From Tachypleus tridentatus (Eukaryota > Arthropoda > Merostomata > Xiphosura > Limulidae), in contig NC_134827.1 of assembly GCF_004210375.1 (NCBI RefSeq), forward strand, positions 100,735,285 to 100,799,284: a DNA stretch of 64,000 nt, given 5' to 3'. Positions 14,338 to 26,900 of the stretch are shown here, one piece after another; the stretch's first letter is position 1, and every line of letters begins with the position of its first letter. Position numbers and translations under genes: made by a program. Under the pieces are notes generated by a model that worked only from the letters and a program-made list of their open reading frames with translations, had not been told where the DNA came from and made no database searches.

Positions 14338-14652
14338 TAGAGAGAAAAAAAGTGGAAAAGATTCAAATATCCGTTAAAGTTTCTTCACTGTAAAAGTGAC
14401 TTCTAAAGTGTCGAAGATTTGCCTTTCAATCTCAAAAGAATTGAACTGATACATGGACTCTTAAACAGAAATATAGCTCATACCATGATTCATTACTGTA
14501 ATGTCTCTACAGTGGGAAAGTCTGCATACCACATGTGATGTTTGGTGTTTCTCATCTTGCCTCAGGTAAAATTAAAACTATTTTAAAAAGATACTTAAAA
14601 TGCTACCAGATACAAGCAAGTACACCTTTGTCCACAAACGTACCTCAAACAA

Positions 14653-14943
14653 TCACTGTCCATAGCCTGGAAAACTGTACCCAGCATAAGGATTTTGTTG
14701 AGGGTAAGCCTGCTGTTGTGGTGGGGGCTGTTGCTGTTGTTGTTGCTGCTGCTGCTGTTGTGGATATGCTGCAGGAGTCCACTGACCCGAGGGAGCTGCA
14801 ACTGCATATTGTTGTCCCTGTGGAGCTGGCTGTCCAGGCTGAGGTGCTGCAGGTGGCTGTTGTCCCTGAGGAGCAGGGGTCTGAGATGGGGCAGCAGACT
14901 GGACTGCAGCAGGTTGTGGTTGTTGTGCATACTGTTGTCCAGC
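14653..14943 (-). CDS. FUBP1: FUBP exon 18: Gln/Pro/Ala-rich C-terminus with an 11-Gln run
   Basis: The acceptor TATTTAG opens a 97-codon tail rich in Gln, Pro and Ala, with an uninterrupted run of 11 Gln (mixed CAG/CAA) near the end and a final [13 protein letters not shown] before TGA. Ten bases after the stop lies a strong donor (GAG|GTACGT, donor at 14643-14642), so the 3' UTR may be spliced. An opposite-strand ORF here is a shadow of the CAG/CTG repeat. Confidence 0.92.
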   Translation of the reverse strand, partial: AGQQYAQQPQPAAVQSAAPSQTPAPQGQQPPAAPQPGQPAPQGQQYAVAAPSGQWTPAAYPQQQQQQQQQQQPPPQQQAYPQQNPYAGYSFPGYGQ

Positions 14944-17900
14944 CTAAATAAGTTTATGTACAGAAAGACAATGTTATTAGCAACAATTTGGCTTTCAGCT
15001 CAAAAAAAAGAGGGACAGAAAATAACAAATGCCATTCTTATCTGAATAACACTCAGCTATTTACATGACCGTTTAAGCATAGGTTCAGTCACTGGGACTG
15101 AGCTTGTGACCATTTACTGCTTGTTATAGTTTATGGTATTACTTTAAAATCAGTAAGCATTGTTCACGAAATGTGGTAAGCATTACACTTCCATATGCAA
15201 AAGAAAGTTTTTAAACCAAGCCTTGGGGTTTGTTTAGCAATGCTTTGCTTGTGCCTTTTGTTTCTGCATGTTGCCAGTGCAAAGTAATTTTACCTTAGAT
15301 ACTTCTATCCTCAAAAATATTAACTTTCACATATAAAATAATTATGTGCAAATATTTTCATCAAACTTAAGTAAAAAATAGTTTTGTTATTTTCACTAAC
15401 AAATCTCTATTGGTTCAGTTTGACCATGTAGCCACCACATAAAAATTAGAAAATGAATATAAATTATGCCTTTTGCAATTCTTTGACAAACAATACAGAC
15501 TTTACCATGATGTGGCACACATACGCTTGTGTTACTCTATCCAATAACATAAAATTGACCTTTAGTCTTTACAAAGTGACCCATCTTGGCTATGTTTTAG
15601 TGGACTAGTATTTGGTAAAATACAGGTCACCTTTCAGTTACTATAAACTATACATGTATATAGATCACTATTTACAAACAAGTTCTCAAAACATTATTAA
15701 AACATAGAACAGTAAATAAACAAAGCAAGCAATTATTTTTTCCAGTTACAACCTTTGTATTTGGATTGTTGTAACTTACAAAGCCTTGACAAATTTCTCA
15801 CACTGAGGACGTGAAACATGAAACTTCACTGATAACCACAGAATGCCATTATAACTTAAGTTTAATAATAAAGCTGTATTTCTACCTAAAAAAATATGAA
15901 ACTTCACTGATAACCACAGAATGCCATTATAACTTAAGTTTAATAATAAAGCTGTATTTCTACCTAAAAAAATATGAAATCTCGAATGGGCTGAAAACAT
16001 TTTACCAGCACAGAGGTTTGTCTCAAAACTTAAAAATGTCTAAGAAACTAAAGGGACATCCTCAAAATTCCAATCAGTTATTCACACGTCACATATACAA
16101 GTGTACATTAAAGACGATTTTCACAAATGGAAAGATGAGTGGGAGCCACTGTTTGATTTACTGAAGATAGCAACAGCTCAAAACAGTAAACACAGAATGT
16201 ATTTATTTGAAAATAAAGTTATCCTTTATTTTTACATAGCCAAAGTGGAATATTTTAAATAAATAACAACCACAGATGAAACACTTTTTTTTTTATCCTA
16301 ACAGTTATCAAGTTCCAAATAAAAATAAGTGCTCGATTGCACATGTAGTAAAGGAAGCTGAACAAAGCACACAATCAACACATTTCTCAGTGGTCAACTG
16401 TATTTTCATGCCAAATATGATGATGAACACTGATAAGATTAGAGTTTTAACACAACACTGTAAAATGTCACGTTTACATGGATCTCGACTTGGGAAGCAC
16501 TGGGCAAAACAAGTGTATCAAGGATTCTATTATAGTGATAGAGAGAAGCCCAAACACCTCACATTAAAGGTTAACAGCGTCTGGCACCTTCACCTGGTTT
16601 GACAAAGTGTACCATAAACTACTACTATTACACTGAAGTTCAATGACAAACACTAACCTGTTGGTTGTCACGGGCCTGTTGCTCAATCATATCTGCTTCT
16701 CGGTGCATCCCTACAGAACGATAATATTCTATCCAGGCTGCACTGTAATCTGGTTGTCCACCAGGTGTTGTTGCTGTAAACCAAACTAAGCTTTAATTAC
16801 CGACAAATGTCCATTTTGTTTTACATATTACAACATACGTTAGTTTGATATTGTGATAAGTATAGAGAAATACTTACAATGGGTCGAGTAAAATATTATT
16901 TTAAAAAAATGTACAGGGGATCGAATTACATCCAATGGTGCCTAAATAGAAATTCTTACCAGGCTGGGGTTGTTGTTGAGCTTGCGGTTGAGCAGGCTGT
17001 GGCTGCTGTGGTTGGGGTTGAGGCTGGCCTTGAGGTTGAGGTTGCCCTTGTGGCTGTTGTTGGTTGTAGAACTGAGCATAATAAGCAGCCCATGCTGCAG
17101 CATTTGCATCAGCTGCAGCTTTGGCTGTAATTAAGAAAAACAGTCAATTGAAATTACTATTTTCAATAAAAAAGTATTAATAACACCACTAATGTTAACC
17201 CTAATTGAGAATTGACTTCCTGCATGTATACACGAAACTTTGCAAATTTTTCAGTGAACAGATTCAGTAAATACATTGAGTTTCAGTCGTTCTAAGCTTA
17301 AAAATCTAGAAAAAATATTGTCTAAATGTTGGAGTTTCTCTCCCATAATTTATGTAGAGTTGTATTTCTCTTCTTAAATAGATACTAACTTACCAACATT
17401 TTATATATTTAAAACAATCCATCTAAAGCTAGATTTCCCTTAGTTTGTACTTCACCTAGGATTCTGATACAATTAAATTTATGGGTTTTCATGGATGTGT
17501 TTCCATACGAAATGACACGTTCCTAGTGATAAAGGGTAGCCATTAACCACCTTATCTGAAATAACTAACCACCACATGAATAATAATAAAAAGAGTAGAT
17601 TTAAATATTAGAAATAAGATTAACCCAATAAAGGTTTAGTAACAGTTTCTGAAATAATTCTTATTATACAAAATAAAGCAGTTAGATCAGTAAAGGAGTG
17701 GTAATGGTACTTCTGCACAGAACATGCACACAGGTAATTTAATAACCAAGTTCTAGTAATATCAGTGGATTTTACTTGAATAAACGAACTGAATGGAAGC
17801 AAAAAAAAAACAATCGTATGTTTTAAATGACTGAAAATGTGCACGCTTTATTACTGATCAAAAATATGCCTTCTGGTTAAAACCTGAACTACAGCACTTA

Positions 17901-20900
17901 CTGGGATCATTTGGAGCTGCTGGTTGGTTCTGCCAATGTTGGTATGCATTACCCCACCCTTGAGGAGCATACTGTTGATTTGGTGGAACTGGTTGCTGCT
18001 GGCTGTAGGGAGGAAAATAATAAATAAATTAAAACTGGTAGCCATCTTTAGTCTTCATAACTTTTAAAATTATTTTTTGTTGGATTTTGTGAAAAGTTAT
18101 TTACACTAGCCATTCTTAACCACAAACAGACTGGCTAAACAATAACCAGCAAGACATCACCCATCGATAATTCTTGTCACACTGAATATAGGGTATTGAG
18201 ATCTCAGGGTTTGCTGCCCATCACCACCAAGAAAAAACTCATCTCTACAGACTGGTATGTTTATCACTCACCTCATAAGAAATAAACTCAACTATTTATG
18301 CTTTCCAATAAATAATACTTTAAATACAATTTTATTCATTATTTCAGAGTTTTCCTCCTGAAATTACCAACACTTTTGGGTTAAAACTAAAAACAAATGT
18401 ATCTTAGAAATACTTATCAAGTATTATCCAAGTTAAACCATCAACAACAGAACAAGAATTATACATACTAATGTTGTGGGTACTGTGTTGGATATGGTCC
18501 TGGAACAGGTCCTGGTCCATTTGGTCCAGGAGGCTAGATAAAACAAACAGATACTTGAGGGTGTTTGATACATAAGATATAAACAGTTACAATTTAGAGG
18601 AGTTCTAAATATAAAGTGTACAATGCAACATGAAAATCAGAAACAAATATTTCATTAAGTTGATAAGTTGGCAGTATTTTTTGCACAATATCTAAAATGT
18701 TGGAAAATTATATTTTTCATGACCAAGTTTTCACTTATTCTTTACCGACAGACCAACATACCCATATGTTTTGAGAAGTTACAGGTAACATAAAAATTAG
18801 AATATTTTGGTAATTTTCAATTCTTTTATTAAGACAAATATTCCAAGCTATAGATTTACTTCATATAAAAACTTACTCCTCCATTTGGAAGCGTACTGCC
18901 AGGTCCTCCAATTTTTTCATTAATCAACTGCTGTGCATGCTCAATTTGTTGGGGAGCTCCTCGTATAATGAACACTTTTTCGTGAGGGTTAGGAGGTGGG
19001 CCTCTTGACAGTTCAACATGTGCACCACTCTGTTGATTAATCCCCTTTATTGTTTCACCACCTGGGAAGAGAGAGAGAGAAAAAAAAGTGGTTATTCTTG
19101 TTGTATATAATCACAGAAATACTTGAACATTATGAATATTTAATGCTGCTAATGTATACTGGTAGTGAATATTAAAGTTACAGAATAACCCCTAGCAACA
19201 ATCTTTGTTAGGAAACAGATACCATTACCACACACAATTAATGTTTGCAGGCATCTGATTTCCAATTACATGATATGGCACAAGTTTGACACCAGACATC
19301 TATGGCAGGCAAAACCCCTTATGATGTCTGGCTCTAATACTGTGCACCAAGGTAATCCAATGTTACTTCACAGATACACTAGTCTTTTCAATATATTAGA
19401 CTAAAACTGTTACAAAAACAGAATTCTGTAACTCAAAATATAAATGACAACTTCACAAAAATAATTACCATCATTTAATGCATTTCCTTTCAAGAAGATA
19501 AATCCAACCATACTGTGTTGTATTTACTTTGGTTAAACCAATGTACATTAATTCTCACCATCATGTAACTTTTAATATGTGCAGATAGCCTGGTTGCTTT
19601 GTGCCATAAAAACACCAATACAAACCAACTTGAATTTCACAAGTTTTTTTACTCACCTTTCCCAATTACAAGACCACACTTATTTGCAGGAACGGAATAA
19701 CTAATTTCCTGCATATCACCATCAGGTCGACCCCTGCCCATCCCTGGACCTGGTGGACCAAATGGTGGACCTCCTGGGCCTGCATCATATCCTCGGCCAC
19801 GACCAGGCCCCCTACCAACATTCTGCTGATCTCTCATCTGCTTTATATGACATAATTCAATATAATTTTATTAATCCTACAAACACAACACTAACACAAG
19901 TTGATACACACAGAAAGATATTAACATTTTAAAATATTATTGTGGTTTTACAAAGGCCTTTCAGCTGCTACCATACACTGAAATCCATAAATAGAAATGT
20001 TAAATGATGCCACAAGGTGAATACATAATTAAATATTAACTTATACTAAATGACACAGCATTGCAGCTAAACTTTCATATCATATTTTACACAAAAAATA
20101 GAAACTTCATTAATAATTTTGTTATACTGCTTTACATTGGGGCTGCAGCAGAGAGAGAAAATAATTTAAGATTTAACTGACCAGGACACTACGAATTAGA
20201 TCGTGTATGATATTTGCAGCCCTCTGAGCTTGCTCTGGGTTTCCACTGACTAAACATATCCTGTCTCCAGGCCCATCATCCTTCCCTTGTTGGAACTGAA
20301 CTTTGGCTCCACCGGAATCTTGTTGAATACGTCGTATCATATCTCCACTTTTTCCTATGACTACTCCGACAGCTTGTCTCGGGCACCAAGATCTACAAAG
20401 TTTTAAACCATTCTGTATTTTTCATAAGATAATTATTAACTTGAATAGCATTACTAAAATGTTTAAATTATTTCAAGCAATAAAGCAATCATTACAAGAA
20501 ACTGTTTAGTACATTCACACCAAGTAATTTAACCTTGGAATAAACTCTTTCATTTTTCTGTAAACTCTGTTAATTGTATTTGCAGTGGATGAAAATTATT
20601 AATTCAAACAAAACTAATGCTTTGGAATGAACAAACAAAGATAACTTGTTTACAAGTGAGGTGTGCAAACCACAACACCTGTAAAATGATTACTAGTCTA
20701 AGCAAGGTTAAGGGTAATTAAGCTTCATTACACTGTACTTTTTCAAACATTAAAATAGCTAATAATTTCATCTGAAAACATTGACGATGGCAAGAGTACC
20801 CACCTCATGAAGTAACACTACTTACTAAGTTTGTAATGCTATGTAAGTAGTTTATTTTATCAAATACTCAACCAATAATGCATAATTAATATGCAAAATT

Positions 20901-23900
20901 AAAAAACCAGGTTATTTATAACCAGTGTGTTTTAACAATGCATGATCTTGTTGAGAAGTCTACTATCAAACTCCATTCACGAGGCTTAAAAGTTAACCTT
21001 TTGCCTTAATGGGGTTAGCGAAACCTTCTCATTTCTTTAGCACAGCATCTACACCCAGCACTCTTAAGAGGAAATGTAGGTTCTAGTTCTGTGCATTTTT
21101 ATTATTATTACAAATGTTGTCTTGATGCTTTAATTCTGAATACGTGGAATTCACGGGTACACAGAAACTTTTAAAATAAGATATTTAGGCTTAAAGTGCA
21201 AAGTCAATTCTCTTAAAAGTAAAATATTCCGACTGTATTAAAATCCCTACATGCTACTTACTAAGAGTTCAACTAATAAAAACCTTACTTTTCTGTCAGA
21301 AATATTTATGAATATACTGAAATTAAATTTCAGATAATTTATCATCCATACATTTAACATACGTTGTGTGTGTGTGTGTGTGTGTAAATAAAAAGAAAGA
21401 AGAGACTAAAAGTTCACCATTCTTCCACAATATATATTCCTGTGCTGTACCTCTTAAGAGAAAGTTGTTTTACCTCTTGTGTACCAGGTGGTACAGATCC
21501 ATATTCATTTGTTAGAGGTCCTCCTCCCATATAGCTCCCACCTCCTCTGTTAACATTCTAAGTTAAGAAAAAAAAACAATCAAATAATAAACACCTCCTA
21601 ACACAAACATCCAAGTTTATTAAGTCACAGGTAAATAATCAACATAAACCATAAGTTTTTTTTTTTTTCAATGCAGTTCAACTGTAAATCAGCCAACAAC
21701 TTGTACACACACGAACAGGGTAGCTAAGAAAGCTATGTTCTGTAATACCACAAAAATCTTTAGATTACCCCCTCAAAAGTGTGTTCCAATGGTTATGTTT
21801 TACACAAGACCTAAACCTGGGAATGTTTCTAGTCTTAATAGCATTTGTTATTTATATTGTTGCTTATTACACACACAATCTAATAATGGTTCTCAAACCA
21901 GAAATTGATGCTTTATTGATAGCTATAAGCTATTTGTGCTGTGCCCACCATGGATATTAAAAAAACAACCTTAATTTGACATTTTAAGTCTCCAGACTTA
22001 CTGCTGAACCACCAGGGGACAGATTTAGTCTGATAATAACGTCATTCGACTGTTGATCACAACTTTTTTCACTAAATGTTTATAAGGCTAGCTTGCCAAG
22101 TAGAGTAAAATATATTTATGTCCTCAACTTCCAAGCCTACAAATTTGTCTGCACTCGCATCACATTTGACATGAATCAGTACGTTTCCCACACAAAACAA
22201 GTTCTTTATTTTGCTTCCACTCCATATCCTGTCAACACTAACAGTTCATTATATGGCAATAAATAACTGCGTGACTTTCTCAATGGAAATACCATAAAGT
22301 TTAGTTAGAGTTTCTTCTGAATTTTCCCCAATATCAGAACTTTCCACAATTTTTAGACTTGAAAAATAATCAGTGTTTCCACATTCTTTTCCAAATTCTA
22401 CACGTTAAAAACCATGCGATATGTACATTTATCAAGTTCAGTTTTCAGACCAATTCAATCTTCACAATTGTGATTCTCTGTAATTTTTGCTGATGGGACA
22501 CAATAGAAAGCATAAAATTTGCTAATTTACCTTAAAATAAGAGAAGGTAACTGATACAAGCTTTTATATTTTTACTTTTAAATATTAAAAAATGAACATA
22601 CAGAATCACATACCTCTATTTCTTTCTCTGTTAATAGATCCATTACTAACTGTTTGGCAAACTGTAAAAATAAAATAAGTATTGTTATCAAATTTATCAA
22701 TCTAGGGGAGAAAAAATTAATACAAACTGTTCACCAGTCTGTCAGACAAAACAAACTTAAAAACAAAATAATACAAGCTGTTCACCAGTCCAGACGAAAG
22801 AAACTTAAAAACAAAATAATACAAGCTGTTCACCAGTCCAGACGAAAGAAACTTAAAAACAAAATAATACAAGCTGTTCACCAGTCTGTCAGACAAAAGA
22901 AACTTAAAAACAAAATAATACAAGCTGTTCACCAGTCTGTCAGACAAAAGAAACTTAAAAACAAAATAATACAAGCTGTTCACCAGTCTGTCAGACAAAA
23001 GAAACTTAAAAACAAAATAATACAAGCTGTTCACCAGTCTGTCAGACAAAAGAAACTTAAAACAAAATAATACAAGCTGTTCACCAGTCTGTCAGACAAA
23101 ACAAACTTAAAAACAAAATAATACAAGCTGTTCACCAGTCTGTCAGACAAAACAAACTTAAAAACAAAATAATACAAGCTGTTCACCAGTCTGTCAGACA
23201 AAACAAACTTAAAAACAAAATAATACAAACTGTTCACCAGTCTGTCAGACAAAACAAATTTCAGAACAAAATAATACAAGCTGTTCACCAGTCTGTCAGA
23301 CGAAAGAAACTTAAAAACAATTCTACATAAACAGAAAAGAAACCCGCTCCAGCAACAAGAACAACGCACCTCACACTTTGAAGGATCTCCAGTAATTCTT
23401 AGTGGTTTGTCCATCCCAGTTTGTTGTGGGCTATCCTGAATCATAACCATTTTCACTGCAGCTCTTTCCTGGAAAACAATTCTTTCCCATCATTTTATAT
23501 TCAAAAGCCAATAAGAATGTATAACTACCTACAGACAAATCTCAAACATTTTTAAAGCACACAACAAAAGTAAATTTCACTCATTTCAACTCAAGTGAAA
23601 TTAAACAGTGCAGTTATTTAGGCTGATTTTATTATTATTAATCCAACTATTTAGCAACATATCCAATATTCAATGTTATTTGTCTGCCTATTTCCCAAAC
23701 TACCACCATTAACTGTCACTACAATCACAATCAGTGAATTTAACAAGTATGTTCAACTTGAAAATGTTTACTTTTTTCACTTATAATTGTTTCACAAGGT
23801 GTGTTATTTTTTTCAGTTTCAGTAATAATTTTTGCTACTAGCCATAGTTGCTAATCCTACACTTCACAAGCTAACTTCATATGACAATACTGTGGTTTCA

Positions 23901-26900
23901 AAAGACCAGTTAAGTCTGAACAGTGTAGCTTTAGTTAAGATCTGGCAAAAAAAGAGAAAGTTGCTAATTGATTAATTATTTGGTAAACATCCATATTTGT
24001 CTGTTCTTAACCACAATGTGTAAAACTGTCCTACCTCTCAAAGTAAATACACACACACCTCTAACACCACTCAAATTTTTTTTTCTTTATTTTTGCTAGC
24101 AATTTGCATTTATCAAACCAAGTTGTTTTTACAGTTTTCTCCATTTCAAATTATGCTAAAATTTCCAATTACAACCAGAATAACCAACACTAGTTTCTGA
24201 ATCTTATGAATTATAAGCACACAAGATGTCCAGAAAGATCCTACTCTATACTTTGGTTTTCATTCAATGATCATATGACATATTGAGAGTAAAACTAACA
24301 ACCTAATATTATGAATATAAAATACAAGCAGTGATGTCACTGCCAGTACAAATACGCACTCTATAAATGACCGACAAGAACTAAGGAAAGTGATGTGAAT
24401 TTCTGACTTTTGGCAGAGATTTACTTTAACCATAAATGGAATAACAAAGAAGGCTGTAAGGTTTACTTTTGCCAAAAACCTATCATATTGGCTTTATTTT
24501 TCATACTAGTCTAATATTAATTATTTTTATACAACTTTAGCTGCTGAATGTTTCCTGTCTACTCTTTGTTTAACATCAAACATCTTTTGGTACAAACCCT
24601 GATCTATGCTAACTGAAGTCTAACATATCATATATACAATATAGTACAAAACTGTAACCAGATGGAATCTGATTAATACTGTTCAGTAGGTTTTCCCTAC
24701 AAATTTTCAAAAGAGACTAAAATCAAGTAAAGCAATTCTTTAAAAACAATTGCTCTAAAATTTCCTATGTTAAACCTTATACATCTTAGTGACATAAAAG
24801 GATTAATTCTGACACTAGAAAACTGTAGTACATTATGACAATTTGGTAAGACTACCTGCAATGATAGATTACCTTAAAAAAAGACCACAACATCCACAAA
24901 ACAACTAATGATCATCTGAAAACAGCTAGACTTTTCTTATTCTTTTTCATTACTTTCAATCTAATTAAACTGGCTAATGATGTGTCAATTATTACTGTTG
25001 TTAGGCTGCATATAGAAACTTTTAACAGTATTAATGAACAAATTATTATGTTTTTTTGAACAAATAAAGGAACAAAGAATAACTTGCCACAAATTTTTAA
25101 ATTGAATTAATTTATCAATATTGTAGTATACATAAGCAAGCATATATAGTCCAGAAAAGATGAACAACAGACACCACTGTGACTAGTTATGTAAACCAAT
25201 AGCCATGATTTTTGTAAATAATCTCACATCCATTTACAACAATGAAAGTAGTAGTAAGTATTGTGTTGGGTGCAAGTTATTACAAATCTGAAGCCAAACA
25301 AATATGTATTAAAGGGCAAACATGGCTTGTGACAACAGGAACCAAACCTGTGATTCACAAGGTATTTATATTCATCAGTGGTCCAGACACTAAATAAACT
25401 TGGATTACTCAGAGCTAAAATCCAAACCTTAATTACACTATTATCGTTGTTATTAATAAACGTGCTATCAATACAGTTTAAATTTCAACATTTAACACAA
25501 GGAAATAAATTCTTAACCTCTATTATACAGTTCTTATTCAAAATTATTCATTTTAAATTTTCTTTTACTCATGTACAATCTTTTTATTTTTCCATAAATT
25601 ACACACTTATACTGTACACATTCCAGAGTTAAAAAGTAAATTCACAGCCTCTAAAACTTGCTCTGAAACATGAAGTGAAACCCACTGTATGTGGCAAATT
25701 AAGACTAATCAATTTCATCTGCACAATAATGGTATGCAGTTCACATTTTAAAACATACATTATTTCACAAGTCTATCAATAAACACACACAAACACGGTT
25801 TTGTCCTAAAAAAAAAAAAAAAAAAAGAGGCTAGTTTATCTGATTGAAATAATGTAGCCTATTTCACAGATGTTTTTACTTTTAATTACAGCAGGTTAAA
25901 GATTACCTGTAACTGTCTGATTGTTTCACCACCTTTACCAATAATGAGGCCAACTTTTCCAGCAGGGATGATCATATCAATTACCACTTGTCCTTCAGGT
26001 ACTTGGTTAATATCCACATATGGAGGAGGTGGTCCTCCTCTGTTGATGATTTGAGTCATTAAATCTTTTGCTTTTCTGCAAAGTTGTCCAAAATCATGTA
26101 ATTAGAAAATACTTATATCACAACAGCATTCCCAGTGACTTGAATAGTTCAAGTACATAAAGTCACAGAAGCTACTGATACTCCAGAGAAGCCTTGTCTT
26201 TCAGAATCTGACAGTATTAGTAAACAGATGGACAGATTCAGGTGACCAGATAATACATTTAAAAAGCTTTAAGAGGTATTAAATGTTGAAACTTGAACAA
26301 ATAATATTGAAATTCTATCAAACTGAAACCAACAGGTCATATTATACCAGAAACTTACTGATTAACAATGTAAAAAAAAATTAATTCAAGACAAATTTTC
26401 TTCAAAGTGTTGACTGAAGTTAACTTTTATCATATAAAAAGTAACACACATACACAACTCTCTTTCTTAATCAACTGTTCTGAGTTTTCATATGGCAGAG
26501 TGAAATAACACTCAGCAGGTCAATTACAAGATTAAAACAATGTGAAGTATTTCCAATGAGGAAAACCAAGGTATATCAGGAAAACACCCTTCTCTTTCCA
26601 AAAAGGACAAATTTCAAAATGTATTTAAAACAAAAAACTTACTCTATGGACTGTCTGGATCCTGTCAACGTACATGCCCGATCAGGGGTACCTCCACTAT
26701 CAGCTGCCATCTGAATTTTGCAACCCGATTCAGCCTGTAACCTGGTGATTTGTTCACCACCTCTTCCAATAACTGATAAAAATAATAATAGAGACTGTGT
26801 TTGACTGTTTTGTACCTAAATCTGCAACTAAAATGTAAGACATAAGAATGGCTCAAAAATAAAAGTTTATAAATTTGCTACAGCTGAGTTGAGGGATTAA

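Noticed and set aside
14535-15045. Plus-strand ORFs over the FUBP last exon
   Set aside because: They are antisense readings of the Gln-rich coding repeat; the minus strand has conserved FUBP sequence.
22654-23456. Repeat-protein genes or a CRISPR-like array in the 51-bp repeats
   Set aside because: The units are contiguous with no variable spacers, the organism is a eukaryote, and the ORFs arise because unit lengths are multiples of three. It is an intronic minisatellite.
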